Of a stretch of 6,992 bases of DNA, positions 5,971 to 6,992 are shown piece after piece. Both the position numbers and the translations under genes were made by a program. The stretch's first letter is position 1; each line of letters starts with the position of its first letter. The DNA is taken from the NCBI GenBank assembly GCA_937983065.1, contig CALKAL010000030.1, positions 1 through 6,992 of the forward strand. Direction: 5' to 3'. The notes below the pieces were generated by a model. That model saw only the letters and a list, made by a program, of their open reading frames with translations, searched no databases and was not told the origin of the DNA. The stretch comes from an uncultured Bacillaceae bacterium (GTDB taxonomy: Bacteria; Bacillota; Bacilli; Bacillales; Alkalibacillaceae).

Positions 5971-6693
5971 TTGCCGAGAAGATATTGGTATATTATTTTA
6001 ACATTCGTTTTAGTTGCACAACTATCTGCCTTTGTGTTTGCACCAATTTTATTAGATCTCTTTCCACATTTAACTGATGTAGAAGCTGCCACTTACTGGC
6101 TTATTATAAGTAACTTTATCGCAGTCGTTATGACACTATTATTTTTACGTCCGGATATGAGAAAATCTGCGATGCGAGATGATGCTCCGACCATTGGTTT
6201 TATGATTAAATGGATTATTCTCGGTTTTTTCATGGCTTACTTTGGTCAAATCTTCTCCAATCTAATTACGTTAGGTCTATTTGGAGTGGACGAGCCTTCA
6301 GAAAATACTGAGGTAATTATGGATCTCGTTGAAACGAATATCTTTTTAATCCTCGTCATCGTTGTATTTGCCCCGATTTTAGAAGAAGTTATTTTTAGAA
6401 AGATTATATTTGGTGAACTGTATAAGCGGATGAACTTTTTCCTTGCAGCTGTTTCATCGTCTTTAATTTTTGCCGTGTTACATTGGGATTTTGAATTTCT
6501 CTTATCATACATTGTGATGGGATTAGTGTTTGCGTTTTTATATGTTAAAACGAAGCGAATTCTCGTTCCAATTATTGTGCACGGGTTGATGAATGGGTTC
6601 GTCGTTATGTTAAACCTTTTCGTCGATATTGAGGACCTAGAAAGAAGGCTGCAGGAATTGGAAAATGCTTTAGCGGTCATTTTGGGAGGATAA
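5971..6693 (+). CDS. ydiL: CPBP/Abi-family intramembrane metalloprotease (YdiL/MroQ-like)
   Basis: This 240-residue multi-pass membrane protein belongs to the CPBP (CAAX protease and bacteriocin-processing) family. All three signature motifs are present: EEVIFR with glutamates 138 and 139 and arginine 143, FAVLH with histidine 171, and HGLMN with histidine 204 and asparagine 208. The active site should therefore be functional. Hydrophobic segments lie at about 7-29, 42-59, 75-104, 122-139, 155-190 and 196-216. The start is TTG, with AAAAGGAG nine bases upstream. In B. subtilis the orthologue ydiL also lies divergent from groES. As I recall, the S. aureus homologue MroQ lies beside groES and helps process the AgrD quorum peptide. 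Whether this protein cuts a signal peptide is unknown, and no agr-like gene is present here. ydiK follows after three bases. Confidence 0.9.
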   Translation: MPRRYWYIILTFVLVAQLSAFVFAPILLDLFPHLTDVEAATYWLIISNFIAVVMTLLFLRPDMRKSAMRDDAPTIGFMIKWIILGFFMAYFGQIFSNLITLGLFGVDEPSENTEVIMDLVETNIFLILVIVVFAPILEEVIFRKIIFGELYKRMNFFLAAVSSSLIFAVLHWDFEFLLSYIVMGLVFAFLYVKTKRILVPIIVHGLMNGFVVMLNLFVDIEDLERRLQELENALAVILGG

Positions 6694-6696
6694 ACG

Positions 6697-6900
6697 ATGC
6701 GAATTTCTCCGTTATTTTTAGCGGTTATTTATTTTTTGATGGGGCTCGGATTTCTTTATATCGCTGTTTTAAGTAAAACGGATACGGTTTGGAATATGGC
6801 AACGATTGTCATAACCTTCGTTGCGACATTAAATATCGGTGTTAGTATAAGGCTAGTTCTACTTAATTTTAAGTTGAAAAATAATAATAAAGATGAGTAA
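6697..6900 (+). CDS. ydiK: Small two-helix membrane protein (YdiK-like, DUF4305)
   Basis: The 67-residue product has two predicted membrane helices, at about residues 6-25 and 33-57, joined by a short polar loop (SKTDTVWN). It ends in a basic and polar tail (KLKNNNKDE). Size, sequence and position match B. subtilis YdiK, a protein of unknown function encoded next to ydiL. The ATG start is preceded by GGGAGG at seven bases, and this binding site lies in the last codons of ydiL, only three bases after whose stop the gene begins. The two are surely co-transcribed and probably coupled. A role alongside the YdiL protease is an inference from linkage only. Confidence 0.85.
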   Translation: MRISPLFLAVIYFLMGLGFLYIAVLSKTDTVWNMATIVITFVATLNIGVSIRLVLLNFKLKNNNKDE

Positions 6901-6910
6901 GTCAATCGTG

Positions 6911-6986
6911 AAAAGCACCTTAAAAGTAATGATCCTCAAAAATTAGATTTTTAACTGGGGTTAGTACCGAGAGAGGTGCTTTTTTT
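6911..6986 (+). terminator. Long hairpin terminator after ydiK
   Basis: A perfect ten-base stem (6911-6920 with 6974-6983) runs directly into a T-run ending at 6986, the form of an intrinsic terminator for the ydiL-ydiK transcript. The 53-base interior is itself folded. A second helix with wobble pairs joins 6926-6936 to 6957-6967, and an apical AAAAAT/ATTTTT hairpin lies at 6938-6952. This is larger than a usual terminator and might be a repeat-derived or regulatory element. Confidence 0.7.
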
Positions 6987-6992
6987 AATGGA

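Noticed and set aside
1..6992. CRISPR arrays, tRNA or rRNA genes, toxin-antitoxin or phage-defence modules
   Set aside because: I looked for direct repeat arrays, cloverleaf-like sequence and paired small genes and found none.

Overview
The window is AT-rich, low-GC Gram-positive DNA, most likely from a member of the Bacillaceae. The evidence is the gene set and signals: groES-groEL behind a CIRCE operator and a SigA-type promoter, with the ydiL and ydiK orthologues divergent from them (the neighbourhood known from Bacillus subtilis). Strong GGAGG-type ribosome binding sites and frequent GTG and TTG starts fit the same group. I cannot name the species from the sequence alone.

The left part (about 1-1880) is a decaying accessory segment. 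It begins with a broken M23-family metallopeptidase gene (141-803, +). One in-frame TGA interrupts it, and its 3' end runs into unrelated sequence. Next comes a small intact lipoprotein gene of unknown function (930-1325, -). After that lies a frameshifted fragment of the 3' end of an IS3-family transposase gene (1347-about 1620, -), followed by about 260 bases with no recognisable gene.

The middle (1882-3580, -) is a two-gene operon. It encodes a luciferase-like (LLM) flavin-dependent oxidoreductase and, one base further on, a small Rossmann-fold NAD(P)-binding protein of the F420-oxidoreductase family (COG2085 type). The two products probably work in one redox pathway whose substrate is unknown. 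A candidate promoter with a short palindrome just downstream of the -10 precedes the operon.

The right part (3729-6992) is core genome. groES-groEL is transcribed leftward from a promoter at about 5809-5837, is controlled by a CIRCE element (HrcA operator) at 5771-5797, and ends at a strong intrinsic terminator at 3729-3771. Rightward, ydiL (CPBP/Abi-type intramembrane protease) and ydiK (small two-helix membrane protein) form a bicistron closed by a long hairpin with a T-run at 6911-6986.

I found no undescribed multi-gene system. The points most worth a second look are the reconstructable transposase relic, the single-stop inactivation of the peptidase, the LLM/COG2085 pair with its candidate operator, and the back-to-back groESL and ydiL promoters.
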